From positions 2,649,354 through 2,711,359 of the forward strand of contig CP070691.1 of assembly GCA_020353195.1 (NCBI GenBank): a stretch of DNA of 62,006 nt. Reading direction: 5' to 3'. Made by a program: the position numbers and the translations under genes. Shown piece after piece: positions 9,523-17,879 of this stretch. The notes beneath the pieces were generated by a model that ran no database searches, had not been told where the DNA came from, and saw only the letters and a program-made list of their open reading frames with translations. The stretch is from Phycisphaerales bacterium. Its GTDB lineage: Bacteria > Planctomycetota > Phycisphaerae > UBA1845. Position 1 is the first letter of the stretch, and each line of letters begins with the position of its first letter.

Positions 9523-9916
9523 AGGAAGCTCTCCGATGGTAGTTGCGGCTGGTCAACCGCTGACCGGCGAACCGCAGGGACCCGTCAGGCGTCCAGATCG
9601 CCGCTGGAAGGGATGCAGAGCCGGTGCAGCGTGCCCCTGGTCGGGCTGCCGGGCAGAGATTGTCACAGGCCGGCGCACGCAGCCCGGAAGCTCACTCCCA
9701 TCAAGGTGGGTATTGGGGAAAACCCGAAGGCCGTGCATGCAGTGCCACTTCACTGACAGCATGGAATCCCCCAATTGCGCGTCCGCGGGTCCGGTTCTGC
9801 ATTGGATGAAGAGTCCCGTTTTGATAGGATGATCACCTTGGCTGCCATGTTCCGCGTGCAGTCCAGCTTCCGGGTGGTGGCTTGCTGGTTCACGCCGTCC
9901 AGAAGCTGCCCGGGCG
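9523..9916. other. Intergenic stretch, no convincing gene
   Basis: About 390 bp separate the small minus-strand frame from the truncated BatA-like gene. Frames here give only Arg/Pro/Ser-rich translations typical of non-coding GC-rich DNA. No BatA N-terminus (two membrane helices plus a VWA MIDAS motif) was found in any frame, which fits a deletion or rearrangement at this junction. Confidence 0.5.
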
Positions 9917-11254
9917 ATGGCGAGAGCCGGCTCCTCCCGTTGTGCGGGTCTTCCGGCCGGGCAGGTCGAACAGCTCTGCATTGATGATGAGGCTGCCGTC
10001 TACTGGCCCGTCGGCCACAGCGACGACAATCTAGGCATCACGCGGCTGCGAGTACGCCCGCATCGTCAACAGTCGCTGCACTACGCCTATCTGAGCGTGC
10101 TCAACTCCTCTTCCGAAACCGCGGAGGTGCAGCTTGTCTTCGAAGTCGACGGTGCAACGAGCGCCGTCGAGCCGGCCACCATCCCGGCCGGCGAGGTCTG
10201 GGAGAAGACGGTGGCTCTCGAGGCTCCTGACGGCGGCGTGCTCCGCGTGTGGATCGACCACACCGACGACCTCGCGATGGATGGCGAGGCCTACGCGATC
10301 CTCGAACCTATCGAGGCGGCGCAAGTGCTGCTTGTCACCACGTCGGACGAGGCCTTCTTTTTCGAACAGGCACTGCTGGCGATGGAGCCGCTAGTCGACC
10401 CGGACGCCAGCCGCACGATGAGCGTCGAAGACTACGATGCCCTGGATACGGATTCCGTCTCTCTTGACCTGATCATCTTCAACAACTGCCGACCGCATGC
10501 TCTGCCGGACGCCGGGAGCTTCGTTTTTGTGAACGCCTGGCCGGCGGACGTTCCGGCGAGATCCCTCGGCATGATCGCGCAACCGGACCTTCTGTTGGTG
10601 CGTCGCGATCATCCGCTGCTTCGATATCTCTCTATCGGGTCCGTCCGGCTGGCCCGTGCCCACGAAGTGGACTTGATCGAACGCGCAACCGTGCTGGCCC
10701 GGACGACTGGCGGCGACCCGCTTGTTTTCCTGTGTCAGCAGCCGAACCGTCAGATGCTCTGCCTGGCCTTTGACGTGTTGGAGAGCGACCTGCCGTTCCG
10801 CAACGCCTTTCCCATGCTGCTTCGCAATGCTGTGGTACATCTGGTTTCGGAGCAAACCGCATGGGTTCACCAGCAATACTGCATTGGCGACGTGATCGAG
10901 CCGCTTCGCCCGCTGCCCGAACGCCTGAGGGAGATTAGCGTGGCCCGGTTGCGAGGCGATGACTTCGCCGAGCAATCGGTGCCGGTTCGTGGCGGGTCTT
11001 TCCTCTTCGGTCAGACCGACGAGCAGGGTCCGCTCCGGTTTGCGATCGGCGACGATGTCGCATATGCCGCGGTGAATCTGACAGACGCGCGCGAATCGCG
11101 CATTACACCAGTCCTCGCGCCATACGATCCGACCGAGCGCTTGGCCCTGACGGGTCGGCTCCTCGGCGCCGTTCCGTGGCTGGCATTGGCGACCGCCGCC
11201 ACGCTGCTGATCGGCATCGAGTGGCTGACCTATCACTATCGCTGGACGGAGTGA
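9917..11254 (+). CDS. BatA/VWA-family protein lacking its N-terminal VWA part (probable 5'-truncated gene)
   Basis: The 445-residue frame matches the C-terminal half of planctomycete BatA-like proteins. It has a segment like 'NLGITRLRVRP' followed by an Ig-like extracellular domain, a region on how values are read out, and a single transmembrane helix close to the C terminus (VPWLALATAATLLIGIEW). Full-length relatives begin with two membrane helices and a VWA domain with a DxSxS motif; both are missing here. The annotated ATG has no ribosome-binding site and the first 25 residues look non-coding. The stop lies three bases before the GTG of the next VWA gene, so the pair would have been an operon. 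It could be a pseudogene or a shortened protein. Confidence 0.6.
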   Translation: MARAGSSRCAGLPAGQVEQLCIDDEAAVYWPVGHSDDNLGITRLRVRPHRQQSLHYAYLSVLNSSSETAEVQLVFEVDGATSAVEPATIPAGEVWEKTVALEAPDGGVLRVWIDHTDDLAMDGEAYAILEPIEAAQVLLVTTSDEAFFFEQALLAMEPLVDPDASRTMSVEDYDALDTDSVSLDLIIFNNCRPHALPDAGSFVFVNAWPADVPARSLGMIAQPDLLLVRRDHPLLRYLSIGSVRLARAHEVDLIERATVLARTTGGDPLVFLCQQPNRQMLCLAFDVLESDLPFRNAFPMLLRNAVVHLVSEQTAWVHQQYCIGDVIEPLRPLPERLREISVARLRGDDFAEQSVPVRGGSFLFGQTDEQGPLRFAIGDDVAYAAVNLTDARESRITPVLAPYDPTERLALTGRLLGAVPWLALATAATLLIGIEWLTYHYRWTE

Positions 11255-11257
11255 ACC

Positions 11258-13948
11258 GTGAGTTTCGAGGTCGCCTGGTACTGGCTGCTTCTGCCCCCAC
11301 TGCTGTTCTATGTGTGGTGGATCAGCCGGCGCAGCTATGCGCAGCTCCATCCCACGGCGCGACGGGTCAGCCTGGTGCTGCGCACACTGGTTTTGCTTTT
11401 GCTGATCGCAGGCGTCACGCGTCCGACCTACCTGAGCCGGTCCAGCCAGCACCATCTGGTCTTCGTGCTGGACGTCTCCAAGAGTATCACGATGGAGAAC
11501 CTGGACGCCGCCCTCGATGACATCGACCGGCTCGCTCGACAAGCCGGACAGCGCAGCGGTGATTGCCGTATCAGCGTGGTGGCTTTCGGTCGTCAGGCGA
11601 ACCTGCTGGTGCGCGCGCAGGACCGGTGGGAAGGCTGGCTGCCCGAGGTGCGCGAGAAGGTCCGCTACCACGCTTCGCTACCAGAGCTCTACGAGAAGCG
11701 CACCGCCCTAGTTTCCGCCAATGCGTCCGCGAGCGCGGACGAGTTACAGGAGATCGAGGCGCGAATTGCGGAGATCGAGCGTTTCCGTGATCAAGTGGCC
11801 GGCGATCAGACCGATATCGAGCGCGCCATGCGGCTCGCCCTGAACTGCGGCTCGACACACGAGCACTGCGACGTTTACGTTCTTACCGACGGCAACTTCA
11901 ACCAGGGGCGCTGGCAGAAGGCCTGGAATGCCGCCGCGGACGGCGACGCAACCGTGCACACGATCGTGCTCGACAAGCCCTTGCCGCCGGAAGTGGCCGC
12001 CGCGGACCTGGCGTTGCCGCCGACGGTTCGCGTCAACCAGGGCTTCACGGCTGAAGTCCATATTGCCAGCACAACGCGGACACGGGCCGAACTGCGTGTC
12101 TTTCGCGACGGCTACGCCGTGGATCGACGTGCGGTCGAGTTAATGCCGGGCGAGAACAACTTCAAGATCCCCGGTCTGTATGTTCGCGAGAAGGGGTTTC
12201 ACGTCGTCGAAGTAGTTGTGCGGGCTGAGCAGGATACGCAACTCCAGAACAACACGATCCGTTCGCTGGTAGTCGTGCCTGGCGAGGCTCGGATTCTGTA
12301 CGTCGACGGCGACGAGGATCAGATCCCGTACCTCAAGAGCGCCCTGGAACTCGAGGGCATGCTCGTTGAGGGCCGCCCTGCCACCGGCGTACCGCAGAAC
12401 CTATCCGAGCTTCTCGGCTTCGATGCCTTCATCCTGTCCAACGTTCCCGCCGATCGCCTTTCACGCCGACAGATGCAAACGATCCGGACCTACGTTCGGG
12501 ATTTTGGCGGAGGTTTCCTCATGCTGGGCGGCGACGAGAGCTTTGGCCTCGGCGGCTACTTTCATACTCCGATCGAAGAGATACTGCCGGTTCGCATGCC
12601 CATCCAGAAAGACCTCATCCGACCCTCGCTCGGGATCATGCTGGTGATCGACAAGTCCGGCAGCATGGAGGGCGTCAAGATCCAACTTGCCAAACGGGCG
12701 GCGATCGCCACTGCTGAGGCGATCAACCCGCGCGATCAGATCGGGGTAATCGGTTTCGATGGCGAGTCAAGAGTCATCCTCGAACTCACCTCTGCCGCCG
12801 ATCGCGCTACCATAACCAACCATATCTCTGCGCTCGATGCCGGCGGCGGCACTTTCCTGTACCCCGCCCTGGAAGACGCACACGGCCGCCTGCTCAACAG
12901 CAACGCCCGTCGCAAGCACGTCATCGTGCTTTCCGACGGACAAACTCAGGGCTTCGGATATGAGGACATCGTACAGGCTATGGCGGCCGACGGCATCACC
13001 TTGTCGGCGGTCGGGATCGGCGACGGCGCTGACATGAACCTGATGGAGGGTATCGCCATGGCCGGCGGCGGACGAGCCTACTTCACCAGTGATTTATACA
13101 GTATTCCACAGATCTTCACCCGCGAGGCCCTGCGCGCCTCGAGGAGCATGCTCGTCGAGCGCCTCGTACAACCTGTCGCAATCAGCGACGACGTCGCGCT
13201 AGCAGAGATCGACACCGACGAGTTTCCGCTGCTCACCGGCTACGTTGCCACCACTCCGAAGGCGGCCGCGAACGTCATCCTGGTCTCGGATTCAGGCGAT
13301 CCACTCTTGGCGAATTGGCGTTACGGACTCGGTCGAACGGTGGCGTTCACGTCGGAGACCAAGCCGCGCTGGGCGGAGGACTGGCTTGAGTGGCCCGACT
13401 TCGCAAAGTTCTGGAGCCAGCTTGTCCGCAGCGTCACCGGTGAGAATCTTGCCAGGGCCCTATCGGTTGAGTGCAGCCACTCCCTGGAGGGGACGAGTGT
13501 CGACTTGGCTGCGGATGTGCGCGACTCCAGCGGCAACTTTGTGACCGGCGTCGCGCTGGAGCTGTCCTTCCTGGATGCGAACGGGCGGACGCGACAGATC
13601 CCGGTTGTACAGCGGGGCCCCGGGCTGTTCGAGGCACGTGTGCCCAAGATCACCTACGGGCAGGACCAGCAGTTTTCATGGCGCTTCAGCAACGGGGACA
13701 AAGGTGAGCAAGCCACTTCCTATGGTTTCGTCTATTCGTTCTCGCCGGAGTTCCGCACGCTCGGCGTCGCCAGGGACATTCTCGGGCAAGTCCGCACTCG
13801 CGCCGGCGGCGAGCACATGGCCGTCGGCCAGTCAAACCTGGTCACGAGCGAACATACTGGCTCGCATTGGATCCAGCTCTGGCCCTATCTGATCGTCACC
13901 GCGCTGCTGATCGTCCCCTTCGATATTCTCTGTCGTCGTCTTGGCTAG
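11258..13948 (+). CDS. Membrane-anchored protein with two VWA domains and a GATase-like middle domain
   Basis: The protein has 896 residues with a GTG start 3 bp after the preceding stop. Two N-terminal membrane helices (about 7-25 and 43-60) are followed by a first VWA domain with an intact MIDAS (DVSKS), then an Ig-like segment. Next is a class I glutamine-amidotransferase-like fold (ILYVDGDEDQ ... GGGFLMLGGDESFG). A second VWA domain follows with DKSGSMEG and a conserved LSDGQTQG. A beta-rich tail and one last helix (LWPYLIVTALLIVPFDIL) end the protein. This is the usual layout of planctomycete VWA proteins that normally sit beside MoxR ATPase and DUF58 genes; neither of those is in this window. 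The likely role is envelope-associated, metal-dependent protein binding. The exact function is unknown. Confidence 0.8.
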   Translation: MSFEVAWYWLLLPPLLFYVWWISRRSYAQLHPTARRVSLVLRTLVLLLLIAGVTRPTYLSRSSQHHLVFVLDVSKSITMENLDAALDDIDRLARQAGQRSGDCRISVVAFGRQANLLVRAQDRWEGWLPEVREKVRYHASLPELYEKRTALVSANASASADELQEIEARIAEIERFRDQVAGDQTDIERAMRLALNCGSTHEHCDVYVLTDGNFNQGRWQKAWNAAADGDATVHTIVLDKPLPPEVAAADLALPPTVRVNQGFTAEVHIASTTRTRAELRVFRDGYAVDRRAVELMPGENNFKIPGLYVREKGFHVVEVVVRAEQDTQLQNNTIRSLVVVPGEARILYVDGDEDQIPYLKSALELEGMLVEGRPATGVPQNLSELLGFDAFILSNVPADRLSRRQMQTIRTYVRDFGGGFLMLGGDESFGLGGYFHTPIEEILPVRMPIQKDLIRPSLGIMLVIDKSGSMEGVKIQLAKRAAIATAEAINPRDQIGVIGFDGESRVILELTSAADRATITNHISALDAGGGTFLYPALEDAHGRLLNSNARRKHVIVLSDGQTQGFGYEDIVQAMAADGITLSAVGIGDGADMNLMEGIAMAGGGRAYFTSDLYSIPQIFTREALRASRSMLVERLVQPVAISDDVALAEIDTDEFPLLTGYVATTPKAAANVILVSDSGDPLLANWRYGLGRTVAFTSETKPRWAEDWLEWPDFAKFWSQLVRSVTGENLARALSVECSHSLEGTSVDLAADVRDSSGNFVTGVALELSFLDANGRTRQIPVVQRGPGLFEARVPKITYGQDQQFSWRFSNGDKGEQATSYGFVYSFSPEFRTLGVARDILGQVRTRAGGEHMAVGQSNLVTSEHTGSHWIQLWPYLIVTALLIVPFDILCRRLG

Positions 13949-14403
13949 CGAAACACCTCGCACGGCCGGCCGTCCAAGTTGGAGAATCCCGCCGTTTCCG
14001 GAGACGGCGCACGGCGCGGCCGACGGGTGAGCTGCGTGCGGTCTGGGCCAGCGCGCGGTACTCAACGCACGGTCCAACACGCGCCAACTGCTCTGTTGAC
14101 GTGCAACAAACCTGTTGTGAAGACCGCGCGCAACATGCTCAGTACGCAGAGCACACGCAGTTGTTTCGGCATCCCCGAGGCATTGTGCTTTCAGGGAGTG
14201 TACGGAATCCGTAGGACCTGTCCCGCGTGAAACGAACGGGCTCACGACGCGGAGGCCGCAGGCAGGCGGCTGCGGTTGGGGATGTGTCGGGTTGCACCCG
14301 AGTAGCTGGACGAGGGGTGCTCACGAGAGGATTTCAGGCGCGGTTCACGCTGTAACTGGTCCGCCCTGCGTGTCAGGCGTCGTCAGGGCTAGCTTGGTGG
14401 CGA

Positions 14404-14465
14404 GAAGTTTGCGGCGGTTCTGTGGCGTTCGAGAACACAGAAACACAGCTTGGCGAGCAAACTTC
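14404..14465 (+). promoter_or_regulatory. Nested inverted repeat upstream of cooC
   Basis: The outer arms GAAGTTTGC (14404-14412) and GCAAACTTC (14457-14465) are perfect 9-bp complements. Inside them TTCTGTG (14418-14424) and CACAGAA (14436-14442) form a second perfect stem, whose loop contains the palindrome GTTCGAGAAC. It lies about 130 bp before the cooC start and just ahead of the possible promoter. It could be an operator or a structured RNA element. Confidence 0.45.
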
Positions 14466-14471
14466 AATGCG

Positions 14472-14500
14472 TTGACTGCGTCGCAGCATCTTGGTAACTT
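14472..14500 (+). promoter_or_regulatory. Possible sigma-70-type promoter of cooC
   Basis: TTGACT (14472-14477) and TAACTT (14495-14500) are separated by 17 bp. The -35 box is good (5 of 6), the -10 box weak. It sits 94 bp upstream of the cooC ATG. Confidence 0.3.
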
Positions 14501-14593
14501 TGTGGTTGGCTCGTCCGGGAAACGGCGCGAGGTGAGCGAGCAGAGAATCCCCCCTTGGTAACCCTCTGGAAAGCAGACAGGGGGAAGGTCGCG

Positions 14594-15382
14594 ATGGGTT
14601 TCAAGCTTGCCATCAGCGGGAAAGGCGGCGTCGGCAAGTCGACCGTGGCGGCGATGTTCGCTCATCTGGCTGCGGCAGACGGGGCACGCGTGCTCGCCAT
14701 CGATGCGGATCCGGATGCGAATCTGGCGGCGGCGCTCGGCATGCCGGCGGCTGAGCGGCGTAAGATCGTGCCTTTGGCTGAACGGCGGGCCCTGATTGAG
14801 CAGCGGACCGGCGCGAAGGTGAAGCAGTACGGCCAGGTCTTCAAGTTGAACCCGGACGTTGCAGACATTGCGGAGAAGGAATCGGCGCGGTTTCGCGACG
14901 TGCATCTACTGGTGCTCGGCGCGATCGAGAGCGGCGGATCGGGCTGCGCGTGTCCGGAGAGTGTGCTTCTACGGGCGCTGCTGATGGACGTGGTTCTCCA
15001 CAAGGATGATTGGGTCATTCTGGACTTCGAAGCGGGCCTGGAGCATCTTGGGCGCGCCACCGCGCAGGGGGTCGACCTCATGCTCATCGTCGTCGAGCCC
15101 GGGCGCCGCGCCGTGGAAACCGCTGCTGCCGTACGGCGCCTGTCCAACGAGGTCGGCATCCGCCACGTGGCGGTGCTTGGCAACAAGCTGGCGAGCGACG
15201 AGGATCGCGTGTTTTTGGAGCACGCGCTGGCCGGGGAGGACTACCTGGGCGGCCTGCCATTCAGCGAGATCATCCACCGAGCCGACCGCGAGGATGTGCC
15301 GCTCGTGGATGCCGCGGACGCGGAACTACTGGGGCAATTTCGGGTGTTGTGGGAACGGGTCAAAGAACGATTAACGTGCTAA
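14594..15382 (+). CDS. cooC: CooC-type nickel-insertion ATPase (first copy)
   Basis: The product has 262 residues and is a P-loop NTPase of the MinD/CooC class. It inserts nickel into the active site of carbon monoxide dehydrogenase or acetyl-CoA synthase using ATP. Visible motifs are the deviant Walker A SGKGGVGKST at residues 8-17, the switch-type DADPDANL, and a C-x-C motif (C118-A-C120) that in CooC proteins forms the nickel site at the dimer interface. DFEAGLEHLGR is the usual Walker B-like region. The ATG at 14594 was chosen over an upstream TTG at 14555 because GGGGGAAGG precedes it. It is separated from the main operon by the convergent regulator, whose 3' end overlaps it by 12 bp. 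Which metallocluster it serves cannot be told from sequence. Confidence 0.92.
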   Translation: MGFKLAISGKGGVGKSTVAAMFAHLAAADGARVLAIDADPDANLAAALGMPAAERRKIVPLAERRALIEQRTGAKVKQYGQVFKLNPDVADIAEKESARFRDVHLLVLGAIESGGSGCACPESVLLRALLMDVVLHKDDWVILDFEAGLEHLGRATAQGVDLMLIVVEPGRRAVETAAAVRRLSNEVGIRHVAVLGNKLASDEDRVFLEHALAGEDYLGGLPFSEIIHRADREDVPLVDAADAELLGQFRVLWERVKERLTC

Positions 15383-16624
15383 CTGATTCGGCGGATCGCC
15401 ACGCCCGGCAAACTGACGGCGAAACTGCTTGGGGGTCAGCTTACGATAGCGCTTGAACACCTTGGTGAAATAGCTCTGGTCTTTGAAGCCGGTCTCCGCC
15501 ACAACTGCCTTCATGGGCAGGTTTCCATTGACGATCAGTTCGGCGGCTCGGCCGATGCGCATGCGGTTCAGAAGTTCAGTAAAAGTCGCACCGGACTCCT
15601 TGCGCAGCAGATAGGAGAAATATGACGGCGAAAGATGCGCGGCCCGGGCCACGTCGTCGCGGGACACGCGCTCGCAGCAGTGGCGCTCCATATAGGCAAG
15701 GGCGTCGAACAGCAGGACCCCGGTGTCGCGCTGTCGATTGCGCCGGCAGGCCTCCATCAGATGTTCAAGCATCCCCGTGACCCAATGGGTCAGCTTCTCC
15801 TCCGAGTCGACGCGGGATAGATCGGTCATACGCGCGAAGTTGGTACCCAGAAGCTCCTCGGGATTGCCACCGCCCTCCACTGCACTCCGGGTCATGCTCA
15901 CCACCAACTCGAGCAGGAAGCTCTTGGTGAGGTCGAGTCGGCCGCTGGCCTGCTGATAGATCGCGAACAGGATGCGGTTGAGAATCTCGCGGGCCTGCCG
16001 GTGATCAGCGGTCCGCACAGCAGAGAAGAGCGCGGGTTCCTCTTTGAGATACAGGTGTCGGATGTTGCTGACCGAGGCGGCCTTGTAAGCGTGGATGGCG
16101 TACGCGCGCTGCTGCTCGCTGAGGTATTCCTGCCGCCGTTGCTCCAGCGCCGAAGCGTTGGTCAGATTCTCGCGCTCGGCCAGTTCGCGAAGCTGCGTAC
16201 ACGCAAGACGAATGTCCAGGGGCGGGCGGCCTGCTCCACCGGCGAATACACGTCTTTCCGTAGCACTGGCTACCAGCCCGCCGATGAGCTCCTGATTCCG
16301 CATAAGCGGCACCGCCCACTGGAGCCGATTCCGGCCGCATGCGACGACGGTCGACTCACCCCATCGCAAGGCGTCCTGAACGGCGGCACGTCGGGCGTGC
16401 CGGTGTCCTTCGTTGTCCTGTTCGAAACGCGGGACGTGCCCGAAGACGACGTCCCCCTCTTGTGTGATTGCACAGAGGTCCACACGGAACGCGCGCTGAT
16501 ATTCCCACGCCAGGCGGTCAAAGGTCTCTCGATCGAGACCGATGTTCCCCCGCATGCGGGTGCGTCTTGTCCGCGTTCGCTGGTTTCGCTGCGTGGGCAC
16601 AACGAACCCCTCACAGAACGCCAT
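15371..16624 (-). CDS. AraC-family regulator with PocR-like sensory domain
   Basis: The protein has up to 417 residues. The N-terminal part (about residues 25-140, AFRVDLCAITQEG ... WAVPLMRNQELIGGLVAS) looks like the PocR ligand-sensing domain. The C-terminal 100 residues are a double helix-turn-helix of the AraC/XylS type (DDVARAAHLSPSYFSYLLRKE and VAETGFKDQSYFTKVFKRY). The start is uncertain: 16624 and 16555 are both ATG and neither has a clear ribosome-binding site. A good minus-strand promoter lies at 16649-16678. The gene is divergent from the core MetE/CODH operon and convergent with cooC, so it is the obvious candidate to control both. The inducer is unknown; PocR itself controls a cobalamin-dependent pathway in enterobacteria, which fits a corrinoid setting but is not proof. 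Confidence 0.85.
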   Translation of the reverse strand: MAFCEGFVVPTQRNQRTRTRRTRMRGNIGLDRETFDRLAWEYQRAFRVDLCAITQEGDVVFGHVPRFEQDNEGHRHARRAAVQDALRWGESTVVACGRNRLQWAVPLMRNQELIGGLVASATERRVFAGGAGRPPLDIRLACTQLRELAERENLTNASALEQRRQEYLSEQQRAYAIHAYKAASVSNIRHLYLKEEPALFSAVRTADHRQAREILNRILFAIYQQASGRLDLTKSFLLELVVSMTRSAVEGGGNPEELLGTNFARMTDLSRVDSEEKLTHWVTGMLEHLMEACRRNRQRDTGVLLFDALAYMERHCCERVSRDDVARAAHLSPSYFSYLLRKESGATFTELLNRMRIGRAAELIVNGNLPMKAVVAETGFKDQSYFTKVFKRYRKLTPKQFRRQFAGRGDPPNQLAR

Positions 16625-16648
16625 CCGGGGCCAAAACGAGCGCGTACG

Positions 16649-16678
16649 ATTTTACCAAAACCGCCGGACAGATGACAA
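16649..16678 (-). promoter_or_regulatory. Promoter of the PocR/AraC regulator
   Basis: On the minus strand TTGTCA (16678-16673) and TAAAAT (16654-16649) each match the sigma-70 consensus in five of six bases, with an 18-bp spacer. Transcription would begin near 16642, just ahead of the regulator ATG at 16624. Confidence 0.5.
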
Positions 16679-16699
16679 GCGTCACGCGGCGGGAAGGGC

Positions 16700-16705
16700 T
16701 ACAAT
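16700..16705 (+). promoter_or_regulatory. Possible -10 box of the divergent CODH/ACS operon
   Basis: TACAAT lies 107 bp upstream of the core MetE start, on the side opposite the regulator promoter. No good -35 box is found at 16-18 bp, which would be expected of an activator-dependent promoter served by the neighbouring AraC-type protein. Confidence 0.3.
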
Positions 16706-16811
16706 CAGGTTTCGACGACCTGACCGGCGTTGCCAGGCAGAAGCCGGTCGAGCCGCCGTCTGTGCGAACCATGATCAGACGTGGGACCACCGTGGAGCGA
16801 GGAGACTGGAG

Positions 16812-17879
16812 ATGGATATCACGCCCAGGTGTATCGCCACGGCGATCGGCTCGATGCCGTACGCCGAACCGGAGCGGGCGCTCGAAGTGATCTTCGGCGC
16901 GATCCCGACGGCGCCGATCTGGCCGCAGTTGTCCAGGCGCGGACTGCGCGAGCAGATGGAGATCCAGTATTCTGAGGGACTGCCGCGGATCGTGATCGAT
17001 GACCAGAAGGCCCGCATGTACGTCGACACGAGTGGCGACTACTCCGAGGAGTTGGCCGCGTTCTACGAGGGCTACATGGTGGCCGAGGAGCGCGGCGATT
17101 GCTCGTCGGCAGCGATCACGCCCGCGTTTTCTGCGGGCATTCCGGCGCTGGAAGGCAGGTTGAAGTCGGACGGCAAGAGGCTGCCCTTCGTCAAGTGTCA
17201 GACCACGGGGCCGGTCTCGTTCGCGCTGACCATCGTGGATGAGAACAAACGCGCAATTTTCTACAACGAGGAGTTCGTCGACCCGGTGGTCAAGGGCCTG
17301 GCGATGAAGTGCCGCTGGCAGATCCAGAAGTTCAAGCCCTACGCGGACAACGTCATCTGCTTCATCGACGAGCCGATTCTGTCGGCGTTCGGCAGTTCCA
17401 CCTACGTCTCCGTGCAGCGGGAGGACGTGACCGCCAAGCTCGGCGAAGTGATCGAGGCGATCCACGCTGAGGGGGCGATTGCCGGTGTACACTGTTGCGG
17501 CAACACAGACTGGTCGCTCCTGGTGGATGCCGGCGCGGATATTGTGAATTTCGATGCGTTCCAGTTCGGGGAGACGGTGGCGCTTTATCCGGAGCACATG
17601 AAGACCCACCTTGTCCAGCGCAAGAATGCGCTGGCCTGGGGCGTGGTGCCGACGAGCACGGCGATCCGAGACGAGTCGGCCGCCAGTCTGATCGAGCGGT
17701 TTGAGAAGCTGGCCGACCATCTGGCGGCAAAGACCGGTGTCAATAAGCGGACCATCGCGGAACAGGCCTTCATCACACCGTCGTGCGGCACAGGTTCCAT
17801 GGAGGTCGCTGACGCCGAACGCGTGTTTGCGTTGCTGGGCGAGACCAGCCAGGCTTTACGTGAGCGGTACGGATTCTGA
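16812..17879 (+). CDS. Core MetE-type cobalamin-linked methionine synthase / UROD-superfamily methyltransferase
   Basis: The protein has 355 residues, about the length of the catalytic C-terminal barrel of MetE; the N-terminal half of full MetE is absent. Zinc-ligand motifs of MetE are kept: H227-C-C229 in GVHCCGN and C325 in ITPSCGTGS. FIDEPILSAFGS matches the substrate-loop region. The start at 16812 follows GGAGACTGGAG; a longer open frame from 16542 has no support. Such 'core MetE' enzymes occur near CODH/ACS genes in anaerobes. In Dehalococcoides mccartyi one was reported to take the methyl group from the corrinoid iron-sulfur protein and give it to homocysteine. The same job is inferred here because it is first in the CFeSP operon and directly adjoins cooC (TGAGTG, no gap). 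A different methyl donor or acceptor cannot be excluded. Confidence 0.8.
   Translation: MDITPRCIATAIGSMPYAEPERALEVIFGAIPTAPIWPQLSRRGLREQMEIQYSEGLPRIVIDDQKARMYVDTSGDYSEELAAFYEGYMVAEERGDCSSAAITPAFSAGIPALEGRLKSDGKRLPFVKCQTTGPVSFALTIVDENKRAIFYNEEFVDPVVKGLAMKCRWQIQKFKPYADNVICFIDEPILSAFGSSTYVSVQREDVTAKLGEVIEAIHAEGAIAGVHCCGNTDWSLLVDAGADIVNFDAFQFGETVALYPEHMKTHLVQRKNALAWGVVPTSTAIRDESAASLIERFEKLADHLAAKTGVNKRTIAEQAFITPSCGTGSMEVADAERVFALLGETSQALRERYGF

Larger units (their letters stand above)
13949..14593. other. Intergenic region upstream of the Wood-Ljungdahl island
   Basis: About 645 bp without a convincing gene. It holds a nested hairpin (14404-14465), a possible sigma-70-type promoter (14472-14500) and the ribosome-binding site of cooC (GGGGGAAGG just upstream of 14594). 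A search by eye for a cobalamin riboswitch (B12 box) found none. Frames through the region lack known motifs. Confidence 0.5.

Noticed and set aside
13949..14593. Cobalamin riboswitch ahead of the corrinoid genes
   Set aside because: A corrinoid operon makes this worth looking for, but no B12 box or matching core was seen by eye; a covariance-model search would be decisive.
16542..16811. N-terminal extension of the core MetE gene
   Set aside because: The extra 90 codons are Arg-rich, run over the regulator's promoter and start codon, and have no family match; the ATG at 16812 has a ribosome-binding site and gives the normal length.
16625..16811. Riboswitch or long leader in front of the CODH/ACS operon
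   Set aside because: Only 187 bp lie between the two divergent starts and they hold the regulator promoter; no conserved aptamer pattern was seen.
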